Notes: generated by a model not told the origin, from the sequence alone. A DNA stretch of 9,657 nucleotides from JBEVEP01 sp040512755 (GCA_040512755.1 JBEVEP010000035.1:1-9657); one strand, 5' to 3'; positions 1 to 6,955 are shown, counted from the first letter of the stretch. Translations and numbers: made by a program.

Positions 1-1
1 A

Positions 2-1990
2 AAGGTCAGGGTAATGCAGCAGAATTGGATCGGCCGCTCGGAGGGGTTGCTCATCCGCTGGCCGCTTGCAGCGGACACCGCGCCGGAGGGCGAGACGGAA
101 CTCGAAGTCTACACAACGCGGCCCGATACCATCTTCGGTGCGTCCTTCATGGCCATAGCCGCTGACCATCCGCTGGCACGGAAAATAGCGGAAAAAGATC
201 CGGTACTGGCACGGTTCATCGACGAGGTGCATCAGATGGGCACTTCGCTTGCCGAGCTGGAAACAGCCGAGAAGAAGGGCGTCGATACGGGCATTCGCGT
301 CGTCCATCCCTTCGACCCGTCGTGGACGCTCCCGGTCTATGTCGCGAATTTCGTTCTGATGGACTATGGCACGGGCGCCATTTTCGGGTGTCCGTCCGGC
401 GACCAGCGCGACCTCGATTTCGCGAACAAGTATGGCCTGCCTGTTGTTCCGGTCGTGATGCCGGAGGGGGCCGACGCCTCAACGTTCCAGATCATCGACG
501 AGGCCTATGTCGACGACGGCGTGATGATCAAGTCGCGCTTCCTCGACGGCATGAAGCCCATGCAGGCTTTTGACGAAGTCGCGCGGCTGCTGGAGGCCAA
601 GTTAGCCGGCAATCGGCCAATGGGTGAGCGGAAGGTGCAGTATCGTCTGCGTGACTGGCTGATATCGCGCCAGCGCTACTGGGGCTGCCCGATTCCCGTG
701 ATCCACTGCGAAGCATGCGGCTCGGTGCCAGTGCCCGACAAAGACCTGCCTGTGCTTCTGCCGACGGATGTCTCGTTCGACAAGCCGGGTAACCCGCTTG
801 ACCATCATTTGAGCTGGAAGCATGTCAACTGCCCGCAATGCGGCAAGGCTGCGCGCCGCGACACCGACACGATGGACACTTTCGTCGATTCGTCCTGGTA
901 TTTCGCGCGCTTTACCGATCCGTGGAACGAGGCATCGCCCACCACGCTCTCGGCAGTCGACGGCCCCAAAGGCTGGCTGCCGGTCAACCAGTATATCGGC
1001 GGTGTCGAACACGCGATTCTGCACCTGCTTTATTCGCGCTTTTTCGCGCGCGCCATGAAGGCTACGGGCCATCTCGGCGTGGTCGAGGAGCCCTTCGAGG
1101 GTTTGTTTACCCAAGGCATGGTCGTGCACGAGACCTATCGCGGGCCGCATGGCTGGGTACAGCCGGCGGACGTGAGAATCACGGAAGTGGACGGCCAGCG
1201 CCGCGCCTCCCTGATTGCGGACGGCACGCACATCGAGATCGGCTCCATCGAGAAGATGTCGAAGTCGAAGAAGAATGTCGTCGATCCGGACGACATCATC
1301 GCCAGCTACGGCGCGGATACGGCCCGCTGGTTCATGCTTTCCGATTCGCCTCCCGACCGCGACGTCATCTGGACAGAGGCGGGCGTCGAAGGGGCGCATC
1401 GCTTCGTGCAGCGCATTTGGCGTGTCGTCTCCGAGGTAGCGCCCGTACTTGCCAAGGTGCGCGGCCAATCTGCCGCGATGGGCGAAGCTGCCGCCATTTC
1501 CAAAGCGGCGCACAAGACGGTCAAGGCAGTGGGCGAGGATATCGACAAGCTGTCCTTCAACAAAGCCGTCGCTCGCATGTACGAGTTGGTCAACATAATC
1601 CAGGCGCCAGCCACCTCCCTGGTCCAAGGCAGCCCGGACGGAACGCTCGCCGCGGCGCTGCGTGAGGCCTTCGATATGCTCACTGTCATGATCGCGCCCA
1701 TGATGCCGCATCTGGCGGAAGAATGTTGGAAAGCGCTTGGCGGCGAGGGATTTGTGGCCAACCAGCCCTGGCCGAAATTCGATCCGGCCTTGGTGGTCGA
1801 CAACGATGTTACCTATCCAATCCAGATCAACGGGAAGAAGCGCGGCGATTTGACAATTGCCCGCGAGGCAGACCAAGGTGAGGTCGAGCAAGCGGTGCTG
1901 GGACTCGACTTCGTGCAGAAGGCGCTGGACGGCAAACAGCCGCGGAAGGTGATCGTCGTCCCGCAGAGAATAGTGAATGTGGTTGCCTGA
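2..1990 (+). CDS. leuS: Leucyl-tRNA synthetase, 5'-truncated by the window edge
   Basis: Class I aminoacyl-tRNA synthetase that charges tRNA-Leu in the cytoplasm. The reading frame is open from base 2, and the first four visible codons (K-V-R-V) fit the sequence that normally precedes MQ-NWIGRSEG. The ATG at 14 is therefore internal, and about 200 N-terminal residues, including the HIGH motif, lie outside the window. Numbering from that Met, I see the CP1 editing domain with the threonine-rich TTRPDT (34-39) and GTGAIFGCPSGDQRD (119-133). Also visible are the catalytic-core SRQRYWGCPIP, a zinc-type CxxC pair (C232/C235, C273/C276), the KMSKS loop (414-418, nt 1253-1267) and a C-terminal domain ending in VVPQRIVNVVA. 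The C-terminus is intact. The usual His before DQRD in the editing motif is Gly here. lptE overlaps the end by 14 bp. Identification is very secure. Confidence 0.97.
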   Translation, partial: KVRVMQQNWIGRSEGLLIRWPLAADTAPEGETELEVYTTRPDTIFGASFMAIAADHPLARKIAEKDPVLARFIDEVHQMGTSLAELETAEKKGVDTGIRVVHPFDPSWTLPVYVANFVLMDYGTGAIFGCPSGDQRDLDFANKYGLPVVPVVMPEGADASTFQIIDEAYVDDGVMIKSRFLDGMKPMQAFDEVARLLEAKLAGNRPMGERKVQYRLRDWLISRQRYWGCPIPVIHCEACGSVPVPDKDLPVLLPTDVSFDKPGNPLDHHLSWKHVNCPQCGKAARRDTDTMDTFVDSSWYFARFTDPWNEASPTTLSAVDGPKGWLPVNQYIGGVEHAILHLLYSRFFARAMKATGHLGVVEEPFEGLFTQGMVVHETYRGPHGWVQPADVRITEVDGQRRASLIADGTHIEIGSIEKMSKSKKNVVDPDDIIASYGADTARWFMLSDSPPDRDVIWTEAGVEGAHRFVQRIWRVVSEVAPVLAKVRGQSAAMGEAAAISKAAHKTVKAVGEDIDKLSFNKAVARMYELVNIIQAPATSLVQGSPDGTLAAALREAFDMLTVMIAPMMPHLAEECWKALGGEGFVANQPWPKFDPALVVDNDVTYPIQINGKKRGDLTIAREADQGEVEQAVLGLDFVQKALDGKQPRKVIVVPQRIVNVVA

Positions 1991-2537
1991 GCGGAATCGG
2001 AAATCGGTGAGCTACTTTCTCCCCATCGCGGTTCTTTCTGCCTTGGCTTTGGCCTCGGCATGCACTGTGCAGCCGCTTTATTCCAATCATCCGGTCGCCG
2101 CATCCGCCATCTCTGACAGCACCAGCGCTCAGTTGAACTCTGTCGCGGTCAAGCCAGTGACGACGCGTTACGCGCAGGAGATCAGGAACCACCTCATATT
2201 CTACTTCGGCGGAGGCAAGGGCGAGCCGGAGAATCCGGCTTATGAGCTGGAACTCGGCGTAACGAAACTGAACGAGGTTTCGACATTTGTGCAGATCGCC
2301 GATGAGGATCAGCCCACTGCGCGCACCCTGACACTCATCTCAAGTTACAGGCTTACAAAGGCGGGTGCGGAGGTGGCGAGAGGTCGGCGGCAAGTTTCGT
2401 CGCAGTACGATGTGCCGACGCAGGAATTCGCGAATCTGAGAGCCGAAATCGATGCCGAGAACCGGGCAGCGCGAGAACTGGCGGAACTGCTCAGGCTCGC
2501 CGTCGCGCAGGACTTGAAGCGGACAGGACCCCGCTGA
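1977..2537 (+). CDS. lptE: LPS-assembly lipoprotein LptE
   Basis: Outer-membrane lipoprotein that plugs and supports the LptD barrel, which inserts lipopolysaccharide into the outer leaflet. The 186-residue product begins with a lipoprotein signal peptide: a basic n-region (R6, R8, K9), a hydrophobic stretch at about 13-26, and a lipobox-like L-A-S-A-C with the lipidated Cys at 29. The mature part has LptE-family features: the C-x-V-Q-P-L-Y start, the R-x-x-Q-E-I-R-N-x-L segment, a Y-R-L-T-x-x-G-x-E-V strand pair, and a terminal helix rich in A-A-R-E-L-A-E-L-L. The ATG at 1977 is preferred over a GTG at 2007 because the later start would remove every positive charge from the signal peptide. 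The 14-bp overlap with leuS implies translational coupling. In many Rhizobiales holA follows lptE; it is absent here. Confidence 0.88.
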   Translation: MWLPERNRKSVSYFLPIAVLSALALASACTVQPLYSNHPVAASAISDSTSAQLNSVAVKPVTTRYAQEIRNHLIFYFGGGKGEPENPAYELELGVTKLNEVSTFVQIADEDQPTARTLTLISSYRLTKAGAEVARGRRQVSSQYDVPTQEFANLRAEIDAENRAARELAELLRLAVAQDLKRTGPR

Positions 2538-2556
2538 GCCGGCTAATGGCCTGTCC
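2521..2556 (+). terminator. Possible hairpin at the lptE 3' end
   Basis: A perfect 7-bp inverted repeat, GGACAGG (2521-2527) and CCTGTCC (2550-2556), spans the lptE stop codon. The 22-base loop contains the small palindrome AGCCGGCT (2537-2544). No T run follows, so it is not a canonical intrinsic terminator. It could be a 3'-end stabilising hairpin or chance. Confidence 0.25.
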
Positions 2557-2560
2557 TGCC

Positions 2561-2707
2561 TAGGGTCTGTTGATATTCACGCCATGACGGCCTGCAAATG
2601 GCGGTTTTCTGCGCTTCCGTTGCTCGCGTACCAGAGCGTACGCTCCGCTACGGTTCTCGAAACCCACCATTTTCGGCTCGCCATGACATGAATCTCAACA
2701 GGCCCTA
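2561..2707. repeat. 147-bp palindromic repeat element (MITE-like)
   Basis: The two ends are inverted copies of each other. Reading inwards from 2561 and from 2707 on the opposite strand, 38 of the first 49 bases agree; the best-conserved stretches are TAGGG-CTGTTGA-ATTCA and AAATGG-GG. The exact centre (about 2634) is a further hairpin, GCGTAC (2626-2631) and GTACGC (2638-2643), overlapping the 12-bp perfect palindrome GAGCGTACGCTC (2634-2645). Both ends sit in CTAG (2560-2563 and 2705-2708), which could be a target-site duplication or part of the terminal repeat. It contains no gene. The shape fits a non-autonomous miniature inverted-repeat element or an intergenic palindromic repeat of the kind dispersed in rhizobial genomes. 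I cannot name the family or show other copies from this window. Confidence 0.72.
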
Positions 2708-2876
2708 GTGTGTCATGAGGACGTCACAGGTTTCAGCCAAACAGCACGCTAGTGTCCCGATTCTGAAATTCGCAAGTTGTTGCGGACTTTTTCAACGATC
2801 ACGCTTAAGAACGGAATTGTAGCGTGGAATGAAGATTCGATCGGGGATCTTCTAGCGCTCAGGAAGTGGGAAGCTG
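2708..2876. other. Gene-free remainder of the lptE-acyltransferase gap
   Basis: This is the non-repeat part of a 339-base gap without genes. I see no plausible small ORF with a ribosome-binding site. It contains a second CTAGTGT (2749-2755) resembling the right border of the palindromic element (2705-2711), a possible promoter (2780-2808) and a purine-rich ribosome-binding stretch (2861-2873) just before the acyltransferase start. The rest shows nothing I recognise. Confidence 0.5.
2780..2808 (+). promoter_or_regulatory. Possible sigma-70-type promoter of the acyltransferase gene
   Basis: TTGCGG (2780-2785) and GCTTAA (2803-2808) are separated by 17 bp, the right spacing for a housekeeping promoter. 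The -35 box is a reasonable match and the -10 box is weak. It lies about 70 bp before the acyltransferase start and downstream of the palindromic repeat. Tentative. Confidence 0.25.
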
Positions 2877-3785
2877 ATGGACCCTCGCACTTCGCCGTCC
2901 AGCCCTACTGAAATTATCGGCGCGCGATGGATTCGCGGCGCGAGCGCCAATGCCGAAGCCCACATCGTTGATCAATTGATCGCCGAACGTGCAACGACGC
3001 TTTCGGTTCATCCGCTTTGGCCTGTCATGAGGCCGTTGTTGCTGCGCTTCCTGCACTACCGGCAAGCCATCGCCATGGCGGAAGACGTTGCCGACCTGTC
3101 GGGATGGGAGGCAATGTCCTATCTCAGTGCATTGCTTTCGTTGGACGTATCTGTGAGGGGCATTGAGAACCTGCCTGAAAGCTCCGGTTTCATCCTCGCG
3201 CCGAGCCATCCGACGGGTATTGCTGATGGCATTGCCGTTTTCGATATGCTGAAATCAGTTCGTCCGGATATGGCGATCTTCGCCAATCGCGATGCCTTGC
3301 GTGTTGCGCCCGGTTTTCGGGAAATTCTGATCCCGGTCGAGTGGCGGCAAGGCGAAAAGTCTCATGCCAAGAGCCGCAATACTCTTGAAATGACGGCTCG
3401 CGCCTTTGCGGCGAACAAGGCGATTGTGTTGTTCCCGTCTGGCCGGATCGCCTACTGGAACGATGGCGTGCTCACGGAACGCCCGTGGCAGACCTCGCTG
3501 GTGACACTGGCGCGACGCTATCAATATCCGGTTATCCCCGCGCGCATCACAGCGCGCAATTCCGGCCTGTTCTATTTTCTTTCGAAATACTCGACCGACT
3601 TGCGCGACATGACCGTCTTCCACGAACTGCTCAACAAGAAGGGCCGCTCCTTCTCGATCACCATCGGGAAACCGATCCAGCCCGATGCGCTCGACGGCGA
3701 CCTGGCCGAGATCACGGGCCGGCTGCAGCGGCACACCGTTCAGGTTTTGGCTGAAGACCGGAACGCTGAGTTTTCAGCCGAATAG
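2877..3785 (+). CDS. PlsC-like phospholipid/glycerol acyltransferase family protein
   Basis: A 302-residue member of the lysophospholipid acyltransferase (LPLAT/PlsC) superfamily. Such enzymes move an acyl chain from acyl-ACP or acyl-CoA to a lysolipid hydroxyl at the inner membrane. The likely catalytic block is S-H-P-T-G-I-A-D-G with H111 and D117. Block II would be near FREILIPVEW (147-156), block III is FPSGR (186-190) in place of FPEGTR, and block IV is YPVIPARI (217-224). The N-terminal ~95 residues precede the catalytic core and contain a mildly hydrophobic helix (49-60) but no clear signal peptide. H-to-D spacing is five residues, where classical AGPATs have four, so the substrate is uncertain; lyso-ornithine-lipid or other lysolipid acylation is possible. 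The ATG at 2877 has AGGAAGTGGGAAG just upstream. The gene stands alone, convergent with tal. Confidence 0.85.
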   Translation: MDPRTSPSSPTEIIGARWIRGASANAEAHIVDQLIAERATTLSVHPLWPVMRPLLLRFLHYRQAIAMAEDVADLSGWEAMSYLSALLSLDVSVRGIENLPESSGFILAPSHPTGIADGIAVFDMLKSVRPDMAIFANRDALRVAPGFREILIPVEWRQGEKSHAKSRNTLEMTARAFAANKAIVLFPSGRIAYWNDGVLTERPWQTSLVTLARRYQYPVIPARITARNSGLFYFLSKYSTDLRDMTVFHELLNKKGRSFSITIGKPIQPDALDGDLAEITGRLQRHTVQVLAEDRNAEFSAE

Positions 3786-3797
3786 GACCGTTGAAGG

Positions 3798-3816
3798 AAA
3801 ACCGGGAGCCGGCGTT
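3798..3816 (-). terminator. Possible intrinsic terminator of tal
   Basis: On the minus strand, 12 bases past the tal stop codon, AACGCCGG-CTC-CCGGTTTT can fold into a short hairpin: four G-C pairs, one G-T pair, one mismatch and two A-T pairs. The right arm runs directly into a T run. The stem is short, so this is a weak but correctly placed candidate in the 42-bp convergent gap. Confidence 0.35.
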
Positions 3817-3827
3817 CCGAGGATGCC

Positions 3828-4481
3828 CTATCCGATCTTCTGCCCTGTCTTCGCCCAGTCGGCCAGGAACAGCTCCAGTCCTTTGTCGGTCAGCGGATGC
3901 TTGACGAGGGCCTTCAAGGTCGCTGGCGGCACGGTTGCAACGTCGGCCCCAATCAGAGCCGCCTGCTTGACATGATTCACGGTGCGGATCGATGCGGCCA
4001 GTATCTCAGTCTTGAAGTCGTAGTTGTCGTAGATCGTCCGGATTTCCGAAATCACCTCCATGCCGTCGATCCCGATATCGTCGATGCGGCCGATGAAGGG
4101 GGAGATGAAGGTTGCGCCGGCCTTGGCCGCGAGCAGCGCCTGATTGGCCGAGAAGCAGAGCGTGACGTTCACCAAATGGCCGTCGGACGTCAGCGCCTTG
4201 CAGGCTTTCAGCCCGTCCAGTGTCAGTGGCAGTTTGATGCAGATATTGTCCGCGATCTTCGCAAGTACGGCTGCCTCGCGCATCATGTCTGAGTATTCGG
4301 TCGCGGTTACCTCCGACGACACCGGTCCCTTGACGATCTCGCAGATCTCCCTCGTCACCTCCCTGATGTCGCGGCCCGATTTCAGGATCAGGGATGGGTT
4401 GGTCGTAACACCGTCGAGCAATCCGAGATCGTTCAGCTCGCGGATCTCTTTCACGTCCGCTGTGTCGACAAAGAATTTCAT
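3828..4481 (-). CDS. tal: Transaldolase, TalC/FSA-type short form
   Basis: Single-domain (beta/alpha)8 aldolase of 217 residues, the usual length of the short TalC/MipB/FSA family. It transfers dihydroxyacetone units between sugar phosphates in the non-oxidative pentose phosphate pathway, in the cytoplasm. Visible motifs are FVDTADV at the N-terminus, G-V-T-T-N-P-S (24-30), C-I-K-L-P with the Schiff-base lysine K83, S-P-F-I-G-R-I-D-D (127-135) and L-A-A-S-I-R (161-166). E57 and F129 stand where E. coli fructose-6-phosphate aldolase has Gln59 and Tyr131, and these two positions separate transaldolase from F6P-aldolase activity in this family; transaldolase is favoured. The ATG has a strong AAGGAGG (4487-4493 on the plus strand) five bases upstream. 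A 9-bp inverted repeat lies immediately before that site. Divergent from priA, convergent with the acyltransferase. Confidence 0.95.
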   Translation of the reverse strand: MKFFVDTADVKEIRELNDLGLLDGVTTNPSLILKSGRDIREVTREICEIVKGPVSSEVTATEYSDMMREAAVLAKIADNICIKLPLTLDGLKACKALTSDGHLVNVTLCFSANQALLAAKAGATFISPFIGRIDDIGIDGMEVISEIRTIYDNYDFKTEILAASIRTVNHVKQAALIGADVATVPPATLKALVKHPLTDKGLELFLADWAKTGQKIG

Positions 4482-4502
4482 GCTGGCCTCCTTGGCGATC
4501 TT

Positions 4503-4543
4503 TCCGCCGCGCCTGACTAAACGATTTTCAGAGTCGCGGCGGA
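4503..4543. promoter_or_regulatory. Inverted repeat upstream of tal
   Basis: TCCGCCGCG (4503-4511) and CGCGGCGGA (4535-4543) form a perfect 9-bp stem around a 23-base loop, inside which CTGA (4513-4516) and TCAG (4528-4531) can also pair. It starts about ten bases upstream of the tal ribosome-binding site, so it could be a 5' leader hairpin of tal or an operator. Function is inferred from position only. Confidence 0.45.
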
Positions 4544-4556
4544 GCTAGTTCTCACT

Positions 4557-4592
4557 CATGGCGTCCAGAACAGTTTCATCGCCGACGCCATG
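4557..4592. promoter_or_regulatory. Inverted repeat in the tal-priA spacer
   Basis: CATGGCGTC (4557-4565) and GACGCCATG (4584-4592) form a perfect 9-bp stem with an 18-base loop. It is the middle of three inverted repeats in this 179-bp divergent spacer. It may be a leader hairpin or a binding site for a dimeric regulator. No known operator is recognised. Confidence 0.4.
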
Positions 4593-4593
4593 C

Positions 4594-4612
4594 GAAACGG
4601 CCGGGCCGCTTC
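4594..4612. promoter_or_regulatory. Near-perfect 19-bp palindrome upstream of priA
   Basis: GAAACGGCC (4594-4602) and GGCCGCTTC (4604-4612) are inverted copies matching at 8 of 9 positions around a single central G. The tight spacing looks more like a dimer-binding operator than an RNA hairpin. It lies 48 bases before the priA start. No regulator can be named. Confidence 0.4.
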
Positions 4613-4660
4613 AGTGATCGCTCTTTGCTCTAGACGAAGTTCCGGGCAAGGTCACGTCCG

Positions 4661-6862
4661 ATGAAAGAAGATTCGCATCGAGTCCGACCTATTGGGCGGC
4701 CCATCTCCGTTCCGGTCCTGGTGCCGATGCCAGCGGAGCGGCCCTATAGCTACGCTGTGCCAAGCGGAATGTCAGTGGAACCGGGCTCTATCGTGCGCGT
4801 ACCGCTGGGTCCACGGGAAGTCGCCGGTATCGTCTGGGACGGCGGCGCCGATGAAGTCGATTCGAAGAAGCTGAGGCCTATCTCGGAAGCGTTCGATTGC
4901 CCCCCGGTCAACGTTGGCATGCGCCGCATGATAGACTGGATTTCGGCCTACACTCTGTCGCCGCCGGGCATGGTGGCGCGCATGATCCTGCGCGCGCCGG
5001 AAGCTTTCGATCCCGAACCGTGGGGAGAAGGCCTGCAGCGCACCGGCATCGAACCCGATCGCATGACGTCAGCGCGAGCGCGTGTCCTCGAACTCACCTC
5101 CGACGGACTCGCCTGGACACGGTCGGGCCTTGCCCATGCCGCGGGGGTTTCGTCGAGCGTGGTGGACGGGCTCAAGGCCCAAGGCGTTTTTGAGGTGGTG
5201 CGAATCCCCCCGCGCCCGGTCGTGGCTTCACCCGACCCGGCCTACTTCGCACCGGAACTGACGCCCGATCAGAAGGCCGCCGCCGCAGTCCTTCGCGACC
5301 GCGCTGCAAGCGATGCATTCAGCGTTACGATTGTCGACGGCGTTACCGGTTCGGGGAAAACGGAGGTCTATTTCGAGGCGGTGGCCGCAGCACTCGAGCG
5401 CGGCAGGCAGGTTCTGATCCTGCTGCCTGAGATCGCCCTTACGCAGGCATTTCTGGAGCGGTTCCACGACCGTTTCGGCGCAAGACCGGCCGAGTGGCAC
5501 TCGGACCTGCCTCCGCGTATGCGCGAGCGTGTCTGGAGGCAGGTGGCGGAGGGCGGTGTGCGCGTCGTAGCCGGCGCGCGTTCGGCGCTGTTCCTGCCCT
5601 TCAAGGAACTCGGCCTCGTCGTTGTCGATGAGGAGCATGACCCGGCCTACAAGCAGGAAGATCGCGTCTGCTACCATGCACGCGACATGGCGGTGGTGCG
5701 CGCGCATATCGACAGCTTTCCGATCGTTCTTGCCTCCGCTACGCCGTCGATCGAAACCAGGGTCAATGCACTGCAAGGGCGATATCATCGCGTTGCCCTG
5801 CCGCTGCGCTTTGCAGAGGCGGCGTTGCCCGATATCAGTGCCATAGACATGCGGCGAACTCCGCCCGAGCGGGGCGGTTTTCTATCGCCGGCACTTCTTG
5901 GCCATATGCGGGATACGTTGCAGCGCAACGAACAGTCGCTGCTCTTTCTCAACCGTCGCGGCTACGCGCCGTTGACGCTCTGCCGTGTCTGCGGCCATCG
6001 CTTTCAGTGCCCGGACTGTTCGAGCTGGTTGGTCGAGCATCGCTTCCGTGGCCAGCTTATCTGCCACCATTGCGGCCACAACGAAAGGCGGCCGGAAGCT
6101 TGTCCCGAATGTGGTACGTTCGATCATCTTGTCGCATGTGGACCTGGCGTCGAGCGCATCGCCGAGGAAGTGGTCGCACAGTTTCCGGATGCCCGCACCA
6201 TCGTCCTGTCTTCGGATTTGATGGGTGGCGTGAAGCGCCTCAGACTGGAACTGGAAGCCATAGCGAAAGGAGAGGCTGATATTGTCATCGGCACTCAACT
6301 GGTCGCGAAGGGGCACAATTTTCCCAATATGACGCTGGTCGGCGTTGTCGATGCCGATCTCGGTCTCGCCAATGGTGATCCGCGCGCGGCCGAGCGGACG
6401 TTCCAGCTTCTCAGCCAAGTCACTGGCCGCGCCGGCCGGACCGGCAAGAAGAGCCTTGGTCTTTTGCAGACCTATCAGCCGGACCATCCGGTCATGCGCG
6501 CGATCATTTCAGGCAATGCAGAAGCGTTCTATGAGAAGGAGATCGCTGAGCGGGAGCGCGCCAACCTGCCTCCGTTCGGTCGCCTGGCCGGCATCATCGT
6601 CAGCGCACAAACGCGGGGGGAAGCCGAGAGCTATGCGCGCGGGCTCAGACGTGCAGCGCCGATGGCTACAGATGTTCACATCCTTGGCCCGGCTGAGGCG
6701 CCGCTGGCGCTGGTCGCAGGCCGCCATCGTTACCGATTGCTCGTCCAGGGTGAGCGTCGTTCGGATATGCAGGGCTTCATCAGGGCGATGCTCGCCAACG
6801 GCCCTAAACCACGCGGGTCTGTCCGTGTGCAGGTTGATATTGATCCACAGAGTTTCCTGTAA
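4661..6862 (+). CDS. priA: Primosomal protein N', replication-restart helicase PriA
   Basis: Superfamily 2 DNA helicase (3' to 5') that recognises abandoned replication forks and D-loops and starts DnaB reloading. At 733 residues it is almost exactly the usual PriA length. In order: the 3'-DNA-binding domain (about 15-115, with VPMPAERPYSYAVP at 21-34), a winged-helix region (about 130-185), and Walker A GVTGSGKT (227-234). Then come the DEEH box (323-326), helicase motif SATPS (359-363), eight zinc cysteines (C441, C444, C450, C453, C468, C471, C481, C484) inserted in the second helicase lobe, GTQLVAKGHNFP (544-555) and QVTGRAGR (586-593). All catalytic and zinc residues are present. The first ~15 residues are probably poorly conserved, so the exact start is only moderately certain; CAAGGT at 4648-4653 gives weak support. 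It is divergent from tal. Confidence 0.97.
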   Translation: MKEDSHRVRPIGRPISVPVLVPMPAERPYSYAVPSGMSVEPGSIVRVPLGPREVAGIVWDGGADEVDSKKLRPISEAFDCPPVNVGMRRMIDWISAYTLSPPGMVARMILRAPEAFDPEPWGEGLQRTGIEPDRMTSARARVLELTSDGLAWTRSGLAHAAGVSSSVVDGLKAQGVFEVVRIPPRPVVASPDPAYFAPELTPDQKAAAAVLRDRAASDAFSVTIVDGVTGSGKTEVYFEAVAAALERGRQVLILLPEIALTQAFLERFHDRFGARPAEWHSDLPPRMRERVWRQVAEGGVRVVAGARSALFLPFKELGLVVVDEEHDPAYKQEDRVCYHARDMAVVRAHIDSFPIVLASATPSIETRVNALQGRYHRVALPLRFAEAALPDISAIDMRRTPPERGGFLSPALLGHMRDTLQRNEQSLLFLNRRGYAPLTLCRVCGHRFQCPDCSSWLVEHRFRGQLICHHCGHNERRPEACPECGTFDHLVACGPGVERIAEEVVAQFPDARTIVLSSDLMGGVKRLRLELEAIAKGEADIVIGTQLVAKGHNFPNMTLVGVVDADLGLANGDPRAAERTFQLLSQVTGRAGRTGKKSLGLLQTYQPDHPVMRAIISGNAEAFYEKEIAERERANLPPFGRLAGIIVSAQTRGEAESYARGLRRAAPMATDVHILGPAEAPLALVAGRHRYRLLVQGERRSDMQGFIRAMLANGPKPRGSVRVQVDIDPQSFL

Positions 6863-6926
6863 TTGGCGATTGGAGCTTCTGCCCTTTTCGATCCGCGCTG
6901 CAAATGGGGATTTCGCCGCCTCCCAT

Positions 6927-6955
6927 CTGGCGTGTTGTCTTGTCCCGGCTAGAAT
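6927..6955 (+). promoter_or_regulatory. Possible promoter of the small membrane protein gene
   Basis: TAGAAT (6950-6955) is a good -10 box, preceded by 17 bp and a weak -35 candidate CTGGCG (6927-6932). It sits in the 131-bp gap after priA, about 40 bp before the next start. An 8-bp stem with one mismatch (6901-6908 with 6922-6929) lies just upstream, but no T run follows it. Confidence 0.3.

Noticed and set aside
14..16. ATG at 14 as the start of leuS
   Set aside because: The frame is open to the window edge, and the protein would lack the HIGH-containing catalytic half, although everything downstream is intact. This is a window cut, not a short gene.
602..1891. A 429-codon open frame on the minus strand opposite leuS
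   Set aside because: It lies fully inside leuS, has low-complexity Arg/Asp/His-rich composition with no family motif, and is the expected mirror of a G+C-rich coding strand.
2561..2707. The palindromic repeat as a CRISPR unit or a remnant of a transposase gene
   Set aside because: There is no tandem spacing of repeats, and no reading frame within it resembles a transposase. It is a single two-armed palindrome.
3749..3779. GGCTGAA/TTCAGCC inverted repeat at the end of the acyltransferase gene as a terminator
   Set aside because: It lies before the stop codon, competes with a shorter internal hairpin, and has no T run on the plus strand.
6901..6929. Stem CAAATGGG/CCCATCTG after priA as an intrinsic terminator
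   Set aside because: One mismatch, a 13-base loop and no T run after the stem. It is mentioned only as a structure near a possible promoter.
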